From Callaeas wilsoni (taxonomy: Eukaryota; Chordata; Aves; Passeriformes; Callaeidae): a DNA stretch of 64,000 bases. The translations under genes were made by a program, and so were the position numbers. Below the pieces are notes generated by a model. It was not told where the DNA came from, made no database searches, and was given only the letters and a program-made list of their open reading frames with translations. The first letter of the stretch is position 1. Each line of letters starts with the position of its first letter. Shown here one piece after another: positions 48,841 through 61,400 of this stretch. The stretch lies in contig VWPU01012620.1 in NCBI GenBank assembly GCA_013398955.1, positions 1 through 64,000 of the forward strand. Reading direction: 5' to 3'.

Positions 48841-50366
48841 ACTTGGTAACTACTATTTATATAGCGTGATTACTATTTATACAACAATAATATCACTCTC
48901 TCCAAGGGATGGCAAGCAGCAACTGTAGTTTTTGTATTAACTTGCCCTTAAACGGAGTGCTTACATAGAGGCAGAGAACAGAGATTCCTGGTTCTTTCCC
49001 TAGCCCTATCAGGCTTTGGCTGCATGCTGCCCTTTCCCTACCTCCAGTTTCCACATATAATAGATGTGTTTAGTACATTCTTCACAGGGCAGGTGTCAGG
49101 CTTCCCCTCCTGAAGCACTTTGTGTGTTGCACGAGAGGTAAATAAGAGCAGTGTTGGTAATGAAAATATGCCATTAATACATTCCCAATAAAAACTACAA
49201 GCGGCGTTTAAGCTGCAATCTGTTATCAATAATTTTATTACTGCAGTTACTGCGGTCTAATAAAAAAGCACTTTCTCTTCTTTATTGGGTAAGTGCCAAA
49301 ACGTTTATCCTTTATTCTCTGGCCATTAACCTTTATTCTGTAGCCATTAGCTTAGCTATTTGTGTAACAGTCTGTTGAGTAACATTCAAGAAGGAATTTG
49401 TATTCAATCCATTATTTACTCTGAAACCCAAAAAGAATGGCTTCTTATGCCTATATTGTTTATCCATATTAAATCTTGTTAAGTGCTGTATGCTAGTGAT
49501 GATAAGTCTTATAGAGAGTGGATTTTTCTTACTGTGAATAATTTTCTGGCATACAAATAAAACTGTAATTAACCAAATAATATTTGGAAAACAAAGCTTG
49601 AAACTGCTAGCTGAAAAAAAGATATTTCTCACAATAAGTGCAAAATTCGTAATAACGAAATTTCAGGAGTTTATCCTTTTTGTGGATCAATTTCTGCATC
49701 ACATCTTTGTGAACTCCACTGTGCTGAAATAAGCCGTGATGCTCTCCATCGAGAATTGAGATTTTGGGTCATGAAGTCTGACACCCCTCTATCCTTTCTC
49801 TCTTACTGGAGTTGGGAAGAAAAAAAAAGGAATCCAGTGGGAAATAAGTTAAATAATCAAAATGCCTGCTTTTCTTTGAGGCATTTGCTTGCTAGCGTTC
49901 AGCCATTTCTGGGAATCCATCTGAAACTGCTGCTTCTGGGTCGTAAGTGGCTTTTAGGGCCCTGCTTTCTGAGCACATCTTTTAAATTGAGCTCGCCAGC
50001 CTTCGTGAGTGGAGGTAAAGCAGGAGAATGAAACTGTTGATTCCTGTCCATCAGGTGAACATGGGAGAAATCATGCCTTTCTTATTGGGCTGTAGTGTGT
50101 CTCAGCCTCACTGAACCCTGTTTTTCTGTGTCCAGACAAAAGCATTAGTCTTCTGGCTGGAGAGTGACATTCAGTAAAAGCCTTTCAAGGTCTTCCCATA
50201 AACTCTTGCAATGAAGAGGTAGTAGAAGCAGTATTTTTCATGGTGAGGAAGGTCGGTTTACCCCATGTGTGCTCTGCTGCTGTACGCATACATGAGGCTC
50301 TCCGGGTCTTTTTGGTCCTGATGAGCTAGCAGGAAATTCTAAGGAATTAGTTTAATGGTTGGATTT
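48841..50366. other. Intron 1, last part before the exon; AT-rich patch
   Basis: The part 49190-49680 is AT-rich and includes a 21-bp tandem duplicate CCTTTATTCTCTGGCCATTA (+1) at 49309 and 49330. No coding exon. The sequence right before the exon has the splice acceptor signals described below. Confidence 0.45.
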
Positions 50367-50402
50367 TTATTTTTTTTCCCCCCTCTCCTTTCTGCTCATT
50401 AG
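50367..50402 (+). other. CECR2: Splice acceptor of the CECR2 exon
   Basis: The tract TTTTATTTTTTTTCCCCCCC, then TCTCCTTTCTGCTCATTAG, is an almost uninterrupted polypyrimidine tract ending in ATTAG directly before GAACTG at 50403. No competing AG lies within the tract. This is a strong 3' splice site. Confidence 0.9.
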
Positions 50403-50497
50403 GAACTGGAAGCTGCTCTTCACGGGGATGATGTGGAGTTTATCAGCGACCTGATCGCTTGCCTTCTTCAAGGTTGCTATCAGCGCAGAGACATCAC
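50403..50497 (+). CDS. CECR2: CECR2 chromatin remodelling factor, internal coding exon (N-terminal region, exon 2)
   Basis: The 95-base exon starts in phase 0 with GAA and ends two bases into a codon (AC of Thr). It encodes ELEAALHGDDVEFISDLIAC and then LLQGCYQRRDI plus the split Thr. I recognise this as a highly conserved block near the CECR2 N-terminus, roughly residues 43-74 of the human protein by recollection; the human sequence has HRDD where this has HGDD. CECR2 is a bromodomain protein that pairs with the ISWI-type ATPase SNF2L in the CERF complex. It acts in the nucleus and is needed for neural tube closure in mouse; the bromodomain lies far downstream and is not in this window. The donor is GTGAGT at 50498, and read-through would meet TGA at once. 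The exons before and after were not found here. Confidence 0.93.
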
Positions 50498-51860
50498 GTG
50501 AGTAACCTCACTCTATGGCTTAAGCACTTTGCAAGGGGAGCTAATTAACGCGGTGGCGGGGATGTTTCACGGCTTTGGAGTGATGACATGGCAGTGATCA
50601 GCAGCCACCAGCAATCAGGCCAGATGCTTCACGGAGTGGAAGGGAATTCCAGTTCTCTTGGATGGAGTTGTAGGCTTTTAATTGTACGGACCTGTTAAGC
50701 AAACTCCTTTGTTCAGATGCCGTGCAAAACCGTGTTTGATGCTCTGCTGTAGCACTAGTGCACACAGTGAACATTCACATCTGCTGTTATGCCCTGCACT
50801 CTCTTTGGTCAAATTAGTGATATTAAATCATCACATATGTTTTCAACATTTATATGTATTGCATAGAATAAAACTTGCTGCTCTGCACGCACCTCACTTG
50901 CCATGAAAGATCCCGCTGCTTTACATAGGGATAACAATGATTATTTTCTTAGAAATAAAAGAAGTATTGGAATCACTTCAGCTGCAGGATGCTGGAAGGT
51001 GATTTGACATGTTCTCTTGAAGTTTTGACATCCAGAGGCGCTTTGTTAGTGTCCACTAAAGCAGCCTCCCAAATGGAGACATCTGCAGAACATCATTCTT
51101 TTAGAGGACTGCCGCTCGCACAGCAAAATGTGCTTCCAGTGATAGCGAAGGCTTGTTGCAGTGTTTTTTGTTTTTTTCTTTTGTGAATCATGTTAATAGC
51201 AAAGCATAATTGTGGGGACAAAGACAGCTTGGCAACACATGCAGTTGCTTGGAAGCAGTCCTGCTCCCTGAGATCCCCCTGTTGTGGAGAGGCTTAGGCT
51301 GGTGCATATAGGTGCTTGCATTGAAAGCTCTATTTCTAGTTAACTGATTATATTCAACAAAATTTATATAGTTTATGTGTGTATATATATGCCACTTAAT
51401 TAAGTTCTCTCGCATTGCTGCGTCGACATCCAGCATCAGTGGGTATCAGGACCTGAACCAGGCAGCTGCACTGCATTTACTATCTCCAAATGAAACTGAT
51501 GTGATGAGAAGATTGATTGTAAAGGGACTGCAGTCATGTGTGTCTTCTTCATCAAAATAGCCACAGAGCAATTTATACCTGCATGTAAACATGCAGCACG
51601 TTTATTTCTTCATACCAAAGCCATCAGAAAGTAGTGGCTTAAGTGTTTTGCCCACCTGAACCAGCTCACCCTTGTAGCAGCAGAAGCAGATTTGTCTTTG
51701 AAAAAATTCATAAATTCCACATTGTAAGGTTCTCCAAAACTCTCCAGACCTGAGAGTGCCCACTTTGTGATTGCTCTGTGTAATTGCCTCACCTTTTGCA
51801 GCTGTCGTAACTAACAGAATTCAGGGATGAATCAGGGGTGAGTCGCTGGGCACTGGCAGA

Positions 51861-51880
51861 TTGTCTGTCTGTCTGTCCGG
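51861..51880. repeat. (GTCT)n microsatellite
   Basis: Four GTCT-type units, TTGTCTGTCTGTCTGTCCGG. Confidence 0.9.
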
Positions 51881-52563
51881 GGAAGGTCACACTCGTACGT
51901 GGCAGCTGAACAGTGTGTAATTGTTCAGCATTGCGTGTAGGTCCACGCTTGTGCCCTGTGTAAGTGCAGCTCTGGGCATCTTCGAGATGCAAAATCTGCG
52001 AGGAGGTAATGCTGTCACAGAGGGAAGGGCAGGAAGCCCACGGGTGGCTCTGTGCAGCCCGGTCAGGGTGCGCAGGCAGGTTCCTTCCTTCCAGGAGCTG
52101 CGTCCCTGCACGCACCAGAGGCGCCCTGGGAAACGCAGGAGTGCGAAGCCACGAAGTGAAGTTGTGAGAACTTGCACCTCACCCAAACAGTCGTGCTGGA
52201 GGAGGCATGAGGTGCCTGAAGGGGAAGGCAGCTGCCCCATTTCTGCAGCACCTCCTGTGGGAGGGGGTTGTCTCATGGGCAGGGGGATAACGGGGAAAGA
52301 AATTTCTGGGGAGGAGATGGGGAAGAGCACAACAGGAGCAGTGCAGTGGGAATGGCTTAAGGAATAATCAGGGAAACTGCCTGAAGCTGCTGGGATGTTA
52401 GAGAAGTGAGCTCTGAAGCAATGGGGCAGGCTACGTGGAAACAGAGGGATGTCATGAAGGAAGAAGCATTAAGATGTAGTCTAAATATGAAAATCTGTAT
52501 GTAAATAAGAATAAACATGATGGCTTGGATACACTTCTCAGAAACAAGCTTGCCACACTGTTT

Positions 52564-52645
52564 CACGCTTAAAACCAACTGTAGAATCCAAAAGCCTAAA
52601 ATTCCACACTTAAAACCAGCTGTGGAATCCAAAAGCCTAAAATTC
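52564..52645 (+). repeat. Two-copy tandem duplication, 41-bp unit
   Basis: CACGCTTAAAACCAACTGTA with the following bases to AAAATTC recurs as CACACTTAAAACCAGCTGTG to AAAATTC, period 41, with three substitutions visible. Confidence 0.93.
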
Positions 52646-53454
52646 TCCATGTTCCTTACATGTTTCCTTTCAAGACCTTTTCTCCCTCTAACCCCGGTTC
52701 AAGAGGCATAGGTCTTGGCTGATGCACAGCTTCCCTGCTGTACCTTGTTTCTCCACAGTTAGTGGTGAGGAGCTGAGCCTCTAATTGATTTTTTGAGTGC
52801 TCAGCAGACAAAGCCATGCAAATGCAGGAGGCAGGATTTGTGTGGAGTTTCGACTTGGCTTTTCAGTGGCCCAGGACTCCATACTTGTCTGTCGCAGACA
52901 GATAAGAGGTCTTGAGTGGGAAGAATCAGCAGTGTCACAGATCATCCTGGTGGTGTTACTGCAGCATCTCTCCAGTCATTTGTGCCCTGCATCCTTGTGC
53001 TGAAGCTGTGAGCTGTTAATACCGAGGCTGTAAACTTTTGTTCCCTGTTGCACCTCTGAGAGAAAGGCAGGAGCTTGTTCTTGGGCTGGGGCACTGCAGC
53101 TCAAGCACAGGGTGCTTCAAAAAACCTCAGTTTACCTACCTTTCTGAGGGGTTTTGAGGTTTAATTAGTTTTGTATCGGGTCTTACATCTTTGATGGCCA
53201 AAATGTTATCTGCCTATGCTTTCTCACAGTCTGTCTGGCAGCAGCTTGCAGTTCTTGTCACATCTGTTTTGACGGCGCACAGGACTTGCGGCAGAGCTGG
53301 GCTGCCTGGCTTTAATCATGCATCATAGAGGGGGTATAAAACTGTCACATACCTTTGCTAATTATAATGTGCTCTCAAGTAATTTTGGAAGTGGCTGAGA
53401 GCCCTTCTAATGCTCAATTTAACATGCTCTAGTTTGATTTGCTTTCCATTCTTT

Positions 53455-53544
53455 GAAAAAAAAAAAGAGATTAATACTTTTGTAGGGTTCTATGATCCTT
53501 GGTTTTGATATTATTTATGACAGACTTATTTAAAAAAAAAAAAA
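53455..53544. repeat. Two A-rich tracts
   Basis: A runs of about 11 and 12 bases near 53455-53466 and 53531-53543, separated by unique sequence. They are not attached to a recognisable retroposed gene. Confidence 0.7.
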
Positions 53545-56500
53545 TCACATACTAGAGAGAGACTGCTTTTTACCCTGCTTGATGGCTGAGGGATGTTGAA
53601 TGTCTGGTAAGACTTTCTTTGAGTTATGAATATCTGTGTTTAACTACAGAGGCTACTTAATGGGATGCTACATGATCTTCTCCAAACTCTTATATTTCGT
53701 AACCTATCATGGCTGTTAGGAGCACTCCATTGACCTGGTTCTTGCTATGTTAAGTAGTGTAGAAATACGAAAAAAAACCCCAGTTGCCTGCATTTCTGCA
53801 TCTTTAGCAATGACCCTGTAGCTGTCCTTGCCTGGCACTGGGTGGTTTGAGCACTTGGCCAGGACAGTTTCCCCATTGCTCTCCTCTTTTTTTACTCTGA
53901 GCCAAAATACTTGCGTGTCATGATCTGGAGCTTTTGTTGTTTTATAAATACCCCTCGTAGCATCCATATACCATCTGTACCATCTGCATCTAACTGCTAC
54001 GGATGCAATAGGTATCTAAGGCATGGTTTGGTGTGATGCCAGTGAGATTGCCCACAGGTTTTTCCTGCTCCCAGCTTTTTTGCACAGGTCTTAAAATGTC
54101 TGTGTTTACTTTTAATTGCTTCAAAAGGCAAGTGCCTGGAAATACTCTTACTAGAATTTGGGGGTTACAAAAAAATAAAGAAAAATTAAGCAGTTCAAAA
54201 AAATCTTGTTGCTTTCTTCAGATTCTCTCTGATATAAATTGGGTAGCTGCATAGTCTCTAGGGGCTGCCACTTTAATTCCAGCAGGAAATGTGACTTGAT
54301 GACTTGTATGAAGACAGGAAGATCAGAGCTTCAGCTAACGGCAGCGGCCGCAGCAGGAGCCTTCTGCAGCTGTTTTTAAGTAAGAAGTGATGGTGTGACA
54401 TGGATGTGTACACTCAACTAAAATATTCCAGAAAAGCTCCCGCTGTTCAGCTTTTCTTTGGGTGAAACTCATTCTTCGATGTTCTGTTATTGCACTTTTG
54501 CTGTTTTTCTAATGTGATGGCATAAAAAGTTCAGTAACTTTATCATATTTCTTATTGGGAAGCATTTTGTATGCTGCTACTTTGTCTCAAAAAACATCTT
54601 AGCTGCTTTTTCTTACGTTTTGTTTTTTCAACATGTACAAAGACCAGAATGTGAGGCGGAAGAAAAACAATATCTCTTGCTTTTTTTTTTCTGTGCCCCA
54701 TGAGATTCTTTTCTTTTCTTACACTTCAGGAGATTGGTCCATCACTGTAGCTGAAAACTCTCTAATTGACTTCTGTGGCACCAGAGGGGATTTGCTTCCT
54801 TAGGAACCTCAATTGTTTTTTTCTTGTTGTTTCTTCCCTAATGCATTGGAATTTTTTTCTTCCCAAGCGGATCATTGGTTTTGCACTCACCTTAAGCTCT
54901 TTTGGGATCCGTAAACTATCCTTGGAGTCTTTGGCTTGCAGTTTGCACCTGGTTTGTTCTAATAGGGACAATAAGAGGATATTCCTTAACTCCTCTTCCC
55001 TTCCCCACAATTGTCTGAATTATTTGTTTCCTATCCTTAGTGGTGGCATTGAGAAACACTCCCAGTATGGCATCTGAAGAGCTGTGTTTCCTGCCTGTTT
55101 GAGTTGCCAGTCAAGAGCACTGTGTCTGTTCTGTGTATTTTCTGATGCTCGTCCTGTAATCACTTATTTGAGCTTTCATCAGAAAGAGGGAGGTAATCTG
55201 AAATCTTCCAACCTACTGAAGAACAGTACCTGTTTCTGAGGACTGTGTTTAATAGCTCTGGGTATTTTGCTTCTTCCTTCTGCTTTGTCGCTTTTGCCCA
55301 TCCTCGCCCGTTGTTCTGTGTGGGCTGTGTCCTTACAGGTGCTTTGGGGGCTTACCCCAGGTCTCATATTTTGGTAAAAGAGACCTCAGTAAAATGCTTA
55401 ACATCTTGAAATCACCCTTCTGCATGTGCCTGCATGAGCTGTGTCATTCCAGAACTTCTGTTTCCAGTCTGCTCTAGGGGATAAAGTGGCAGGTCAACAG
55501 GAGCAGCTGCCAAACCAGTGCCGAGATGTCAGGCTCATGGATACTGTGTGAACCAGGCCGTGGGAATAGCTAAGCCAAGGTGCTGAGAGTGAGCTGAATG
55601 AATTCACCACTTCAGTCCATGCCATGACCTCTGGGGCAGCCAGCCTGAGCTCAGCCACAGCACACCCGGTGCCCACCACCTTTGGAAAGAGTTTTAACGG
55701 CCGGCTCTTGCAGTTGTGCCGGTGACCTTGGTTATAACAACTGCTTCCATGGCCCAGCCACAATGCACCTCACTAACTCATATTCATGAATGCCAAGTGA
55801 ATATCAACAAGATCAGCATTATTTACAGTCTGACTTTTAGCAAGTGCTGCCTTGCATACATCATGGATATTGGTGGATGGCCTCTGGAATCAACCCGGCA
55901 TCGTCGGCACAGGAGATAGCGTGAGGGGGCAAGGGAGATGGAGTGGCTACATTGCTCATCTTGAATCTAATTTTAATATTTATTATAATAATAGCCAAGC
56001 CATGCAAGGTGAGCCTTTTAAAGGGTAAAAAGTGAAAATTAAGCAGCTGGCAGGTGTTGGCAAAGGAAGGATGAGATTACAGCAGTAAAATAACACGGTC
56101 ATTCAGAGATTAATGAGAAGCACAGTGGAATAAAATTATAGAGTTGAAATATAACTAAAGCTAAGTAAATGTCTTTGATTCTCAGATGGATAAAATGAAT
56201 CTTTAAAGAAGAATTTGAAGAAAAGTTGGTAGCATGTTCTGGAAGTGCTATTCCATTGATGTGGTGGAGAATAAGGACTGAAAACGGTGGAAGAAAAAGA
56301 GGAAAAGCTGTGCTGTTATTGTCAGGGCAGATGGATGAGAGACAAACAGATTGGATTGCTGGGGAGAGGGAGTTATGCAAAACATCGACAGGGAGGAATA
56401 GGTGGCTAAACTTCAAAGGAGGAATAGAGAACAGTCAGCGAAGGGTCTTGGAGACTGCAGTGATGTCATCATGCCAGTGTCAGAGCATGAAATATGAAAG

Positions 56501-56847
56501 GGACAGCTGTATTTATAAGTTCTTGATGTTGCAAACCAAGTTCTCTGGAGAGGAGGAAGAAAGCAATGATGAAAAAAGAAACTGAGGAGGCAGGCGAAAA
56601 TATCTTCTTTCAAGGAAGAAGACAAAGAATTGTGGAGAGAGACAGATGAGGTGTGGAAGTTTGCCTGATGTGAAACCTTCGCCCTCACTTTTGAGACTTG
56701 CAGTGGTGCTCCAAAACACTGGTGCAAGATTTTTGTTCCAGCATAGTTGGTTTCGCAAGCCCCTTCCCAGCAGCTCACACAAGTTCAGCAACCAATGTTT
56801 AGTCCAAGGGTGAATATTGGAGAAGTTCTGAAGTAATTTTTTTGCAG

Positions 56848-56907
56848 CCTTTTAACCTCAGTGGGCTTGATGAGCAACCTTTTAACCTCAGTGGGCTTGA
56901 TGAACAG
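56848..56907 (+). repeat. Two-copy tandem duplication, 30-bp unit
   Basis: CCTTTTAACCTCAGTGGGCT plus TGATGAGCAA is repeated once with exact spacing of 30, with one change near the end (TGATGAACAG). Confidence 0.93.
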
Positions 56908-58294
56908 CTAGGATGGCTGCTGGCCAGCTGCTAGGCCACTGTGATAATGTGGCGTGTCATGTAAGTCTCTGTTCTAAGTCACCTATGCTTTCACTTTTTC
57001 TCCCATTTTACCTTCCAGCCTCCCTCAGCTTCTTTTTTGGCTCAGCCAGTGTAGTGGTTTCAACTTTAGAGAAAAGAAGATGAAAGACTTGTTCTGAAAC
57101 AAATCCCAAAAGGGACTTCTTTAGGACCTATTTATGTGTAAAAACTCGGGTTTATCCATGGTCTCCAGAAACTTATAATGTGCGAGGCTGGTTCTAAGAA
57201 ATGAATTTGCTAAGCTTATTTGCTTCAAGGCAACCCCACGCTAGGTATTTTGTGCCTCACAAGGGACTCTTTTCTCTGACATTAAGTGTATTTTTCGATG
57301 AGCAGCAAGGCACATAAGGGCTTGTTTCATATGGGTTTGTGCTGTAATACACGCATGTGTCCTATTTCCCCATCATCATCAAGACAATAACTCCAGCTTC
57401 TTCCCCACAGCGCTCATCATCGCTGTAATACCCTAAGGTCCTCTCTGCAGCCCCCCAAACAATCAGAAGTGCTTGTGGCACAGCAATACTGTTGTCTTTC
57501 CTTGTGGCAATGAATTGGGAGCATGCTTTCTGTTGATGGGCACTAGGAATGAACAATGCAGCATTAAGCTGGCTTCACTTGTTCTTCAAGGATTCAGGAA
57601 TGAATAGTAAGTAATGATCCTCTTCCAGTCTGAATGTGGAGCATGGTAAGCCCCATTCCTATTTGCTCCTTCAGAATATAGGAAATGTATTTGGGTCTTT
57701 TGTAAGTTAATCAGCTCCAGCTCCCAAGGGTTGATGTGCTTCTCCTCAAAAAGAATCAAGTAACAGTAGTAGAAAGAAAGAAGCATGTGGATTAAAATTG
57801 GCAAGTACATATTGAAGCCTGGCTAGATGCAGGTGAAGGTCATTGATGGGAGAAGTGAATTGTCATAGCAGAAAATCCAAAGCCCTTGCTGTTCAATCAT
57901 AAGGTGAAATTTGGGCTGTGTGTACATTCCTTTATTCTGGACCATCCAGAAGACTGTGTTCATCCCTCCTGAGACAGAGACTACTGTGGCTTGATCTTCA
58001 TTTCATCATGTCCAAAGCGGCTTCTTGTTGGGGCATACCTTGCGTGGCTGGCTGTCGAGGTCACACAGAACAGGACTCTAAAGAACGGGGGAAAAAAATC
58101 CACGCTTTAGAAGTCAAAAGTGTGCACACGAAGCAGCGTGTGGCAAGAGCAGGGAGTGCAGCAGCAGTTCTCACACTTCATTTGTTGCCGTCAGCATCCG
58201 TCCCTGCACTTTTTCAGGTCAGATCAGTAAATGCTGGCTTTGTACCCATCGTGCAGGAACCCCTCAAAGCAGTAGCCGGCAGCCTGCATCTTGC

Positions 58295-58350
58295 CAGACC
58301 TCTCACCAGTGTTACCCAAATCCAGACCTCTCACCAGTGTTACCCAAATC
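58295..58350 (+). repeat. Two-copy tandem duplication, 28-bp unit
   Basis: CAGACCTCTCACCAGTGTTA plus CCCAAATC occurs at 58295 and again at 58323, identical, followed by a C run. Confidence 0.95.
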
Positions 58351-58402
58351 CCCCCCCAGTCATCTTCCCCTAAGGAACTTGTTTATTCATTTTGAGCACT
58401 CA

Positions 58403-58452
58403 GATCTCTCTCTCTCTCCCTCTCTCTGTCTCCCTCCTTTTTTTTTTTTTCC
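58403..58452. repeat. Polypyrimidine (CT)n-T tract
   Basis: A CT-rich simple sequence (ATCTCTCTCTCTCTCCCTCT...) running into a T run of about 13 bases, with only two G interruptions. Confidence 0.9.
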
Positions 58453-61400
58453 TGTCAAACAACCTGTAACTAGTTCTTGGGTTAGTTACTAGTTCTGAAA
58501 CTGGTTGCTTTTGTTTTCTGTTTTGATCCTTCAAGAGATTGCCCTTTGTTATTCAAAGCCCAAGGTACTTGACACAGAAGCACTGCAGAAGCCCCTGGGC
58601 TTCAGACTCTGTCCTGGCTGTGTGATCAGTATGCCTGTGAGCGATTCCCATCCTCAGTGTCTGATAAGCCTTGGGGAAGAAATGGGAAGAGGAAAGAATG
58701 CAGCACTCCGAATTCCTGAGTGGTGCTGGGAGGCATCCATCCGTGTGGGGACTGGAGGACATTCACCTGCTGACCAGGGCCTTTCACATTCAGCATTTCA
58801 GGCTGCCAAGGGACACTCCTGCCTTTGACTTTCTTTATAAGGCTGACAAAAATCTGGCTTCCTATCTGTTGAAGGGAAAGGTATCTTGCTTTGTTGAGTT
58901 GTTCACAGAAATGTCCAGGTCACATGGTTTTGTGTTCAGGCCCAGGAATTGCTTTTTGAGCTCTAAAACTGACCCTAGGAACTGCTCTCTTGGATTTACT
59001 GTACTGCTGTGTGGAGAACCCAGGTTCTTTGTTTTTCTGTTGCATCCAAAAAGTGCCATAATTTACTGATACCATTAAATCCAGCCTGCTGATGTGCCTG
59101 TAAAATTTCCAGTTTGGCATCAGCATGGCTTAATCTTCTCTTGGTGATGTTAAGCTTCACCAGGGGGACCAGCTGTGCTCTGCAGGTCAGCACGTTGTTC
59201 CTTCAGTCTTACTCTGCACCTCTGTCTTGTGCACCAGTGCCACCGACGTCAGAACCTGTGATGAAAACGTCTCTTTGCCATTATCTTCGCATCATTTTGT
59301 GTCAGTGTTTGTCCTGTGCCTTTAGCACACAGCCTGGTGTTGGCTCTGAGATTCAGGACCTCTCCTCTTGCCTCCTGCCATTCTGCCTTGGCCACTGGTC
59401 TCTGTCACTCACTTTCTGATTTTGATCATGACAGAGTTCTCTGCACCTCAGGATCTCAGGAGATTCTTGCCTCTTGTTCTGAACATGCTCTGAGGGAAAA
59501 ATTCATATTCCCAGTCTAGCTGCAGTGATAGCTCTTGTTGGATAGGGAAGCGTTGGGCTCCAGCTCTCCTCAGCTCTCCAAGCCTATTCACTAGCATGCC
59601 TGGGAATTCATTGCTTAATGAAAGCCATTTTCCCTGGCCCTCCCTAGCCGAGATCAATGTCATCACATGGCAAGAGATGGCCTACACTTAGACATCTCCC
59701 TTGTGTGTTCTTGAAGAATCAGGACAGCAGAGCTTTTTGGGTGTGATAGGCATTTTCAGTTCTATTGTTAATTTATCATAGGTGATGGTGTGAGATAACT
59801 TCTTTCCTTGGTCCTTTGCACCTCAGACATTCTGTGTGATGGCATCAGAACAGGTACCACCCTGATCTGGTACCTGCTGTGCCTCCCTTGCTGGGTAAAG
59901 CTTTAGAAACTGATATTGCCTCTTTCTTGGGCTCCTTGCCTCAACGGATTGATTCCTCAAGGCAGGAAGAGAGTAGTTGACCCTTCTGGGGACACTCAGC
60001 TTGTCTCCTTTTTGGCTGCTGAGCTGTTCCATGCAACCCCATTCAAGAAGCAGAAACCTCTTACTTCTTGACAGAGGCTGAAGTCAGGTAGGATGTCTGA
60101 CCAACCTTCTCACCAGGAGTTTTCTGGAAGTTCCTTTATATTTCCAGATGCACAGTATTTTACAATTTCAGCCCTATCTCAAGGAACTGAGGTCTCTGTT
60201 TTCAAGCCTTCCTCCATGCGGGAGCTGCAGCGCAAGTTTCAACATGATGGTTGAAAATCCATGTCAGTGACTGATTACAGAGCTGTTTTCCTCTTGGAGT
60301 TTAAAGCTACCCTTGCTGCTTTCATGGGCTGTATATCACACTGAATGCAACTGATTTGTTACTGCACCCTTTGACTCATGGTTTCAGGGTAGTACCCTAA
60401 AGGTAAAATTGAACAAACTGTGAAGTACAGAGTATCTGTGGGGTTAGCGTGTCAGCAGAGCCGGGCAGGTGTGTTTAAACACACCTTTGGTGTGAACGTG
60501 CTCACCCTGAGTCAAAACCAGCAATGCCCATGGAAAACAGCGTCATCACTCTTAATTTATTGTATTTATGCAGGTGTAATTAAGGGACAAGACAGTTTTC
60601 TAAGCTGTCTCAAATTGTCCCTTTTTTCTATTCATTCAAGGTAAATAATCCTTTCTGTTCATCTAATGCTACATAAATTCATGTTTTCACAAATGAATAT
60701 AGCAATACTGTTTGCTCAACATAGTGATGTTTCAGGATGGTTTAGCAGAATTCTTTCCCGCTGTTTTAATCCAGTTATCTAACTCATTGATTTGTCATTA
60801 TCAGTTTTCACTCAAATTGCAGCATCAATAGTGGGGGATGGAGTTCCTGCTTCTCTGTCCAAAACCCTGCATGTATTGAGAGCACAAGTCATCCCTTGAT
60901 GGAGATTGTGCAGAGATTCACTGAGTTTGAAGGAGAGGTTGAGCTAACATTGAAAGACAAATAAATTTTGTTTTAATCCCATTAATATTCCCTGAATCTG
61001 TTTGGGCAGTGTATATATCCTCCTGCTCATCCCCTTTGCCCCCAGGATTTCTCTTCCTGTGGTACCATATACCTTCAGGTGCTGTTTGAGGTGTTTCTGG
61101 CTGCTCTGGTTTCATTGATACCCCTATTCCTATTTCTTCCTTTCCTTAATCAAGCAACAAAAACAAGCAGCCCTTGCTCCTACCTAAAAAACATATGCAG
61201 GCCCCTGCACCCAACATGCATCTAGTTAACCATATGTGTCTTCCTCATCCTCCAAGAACTGCATAATCCACCAGGCTTGGCAAATCCAACCCCTTTTTCC
61301 TCCAATGTTTCACATCTTCACACCCATCGCTTTCTTTCCCTGGCTCACTTGGCCATCTAGGCTGCTGGTCTCCTGGGATGGGGAGATGGATGCTGGGCAT

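Larger units (their letters stand above)
181..50402 (+). other. CECR2: CECR2 intron 1 (5' boundary not certain)
   Basis: No coding exon was recognised between the CpG island and the acceptor at 50402. Since the annotated N-terminal exon of CECR2 is not in the window, this whole stretch is read as intron 1, whose true 5' splice site is either upstream of base 1 or within the island. A very long first intron fits what is known of mammalian CECR2, whose genomic span is large because of its first intron. Repeats and duplications inside it are listed separately. Confidence 0.65.
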
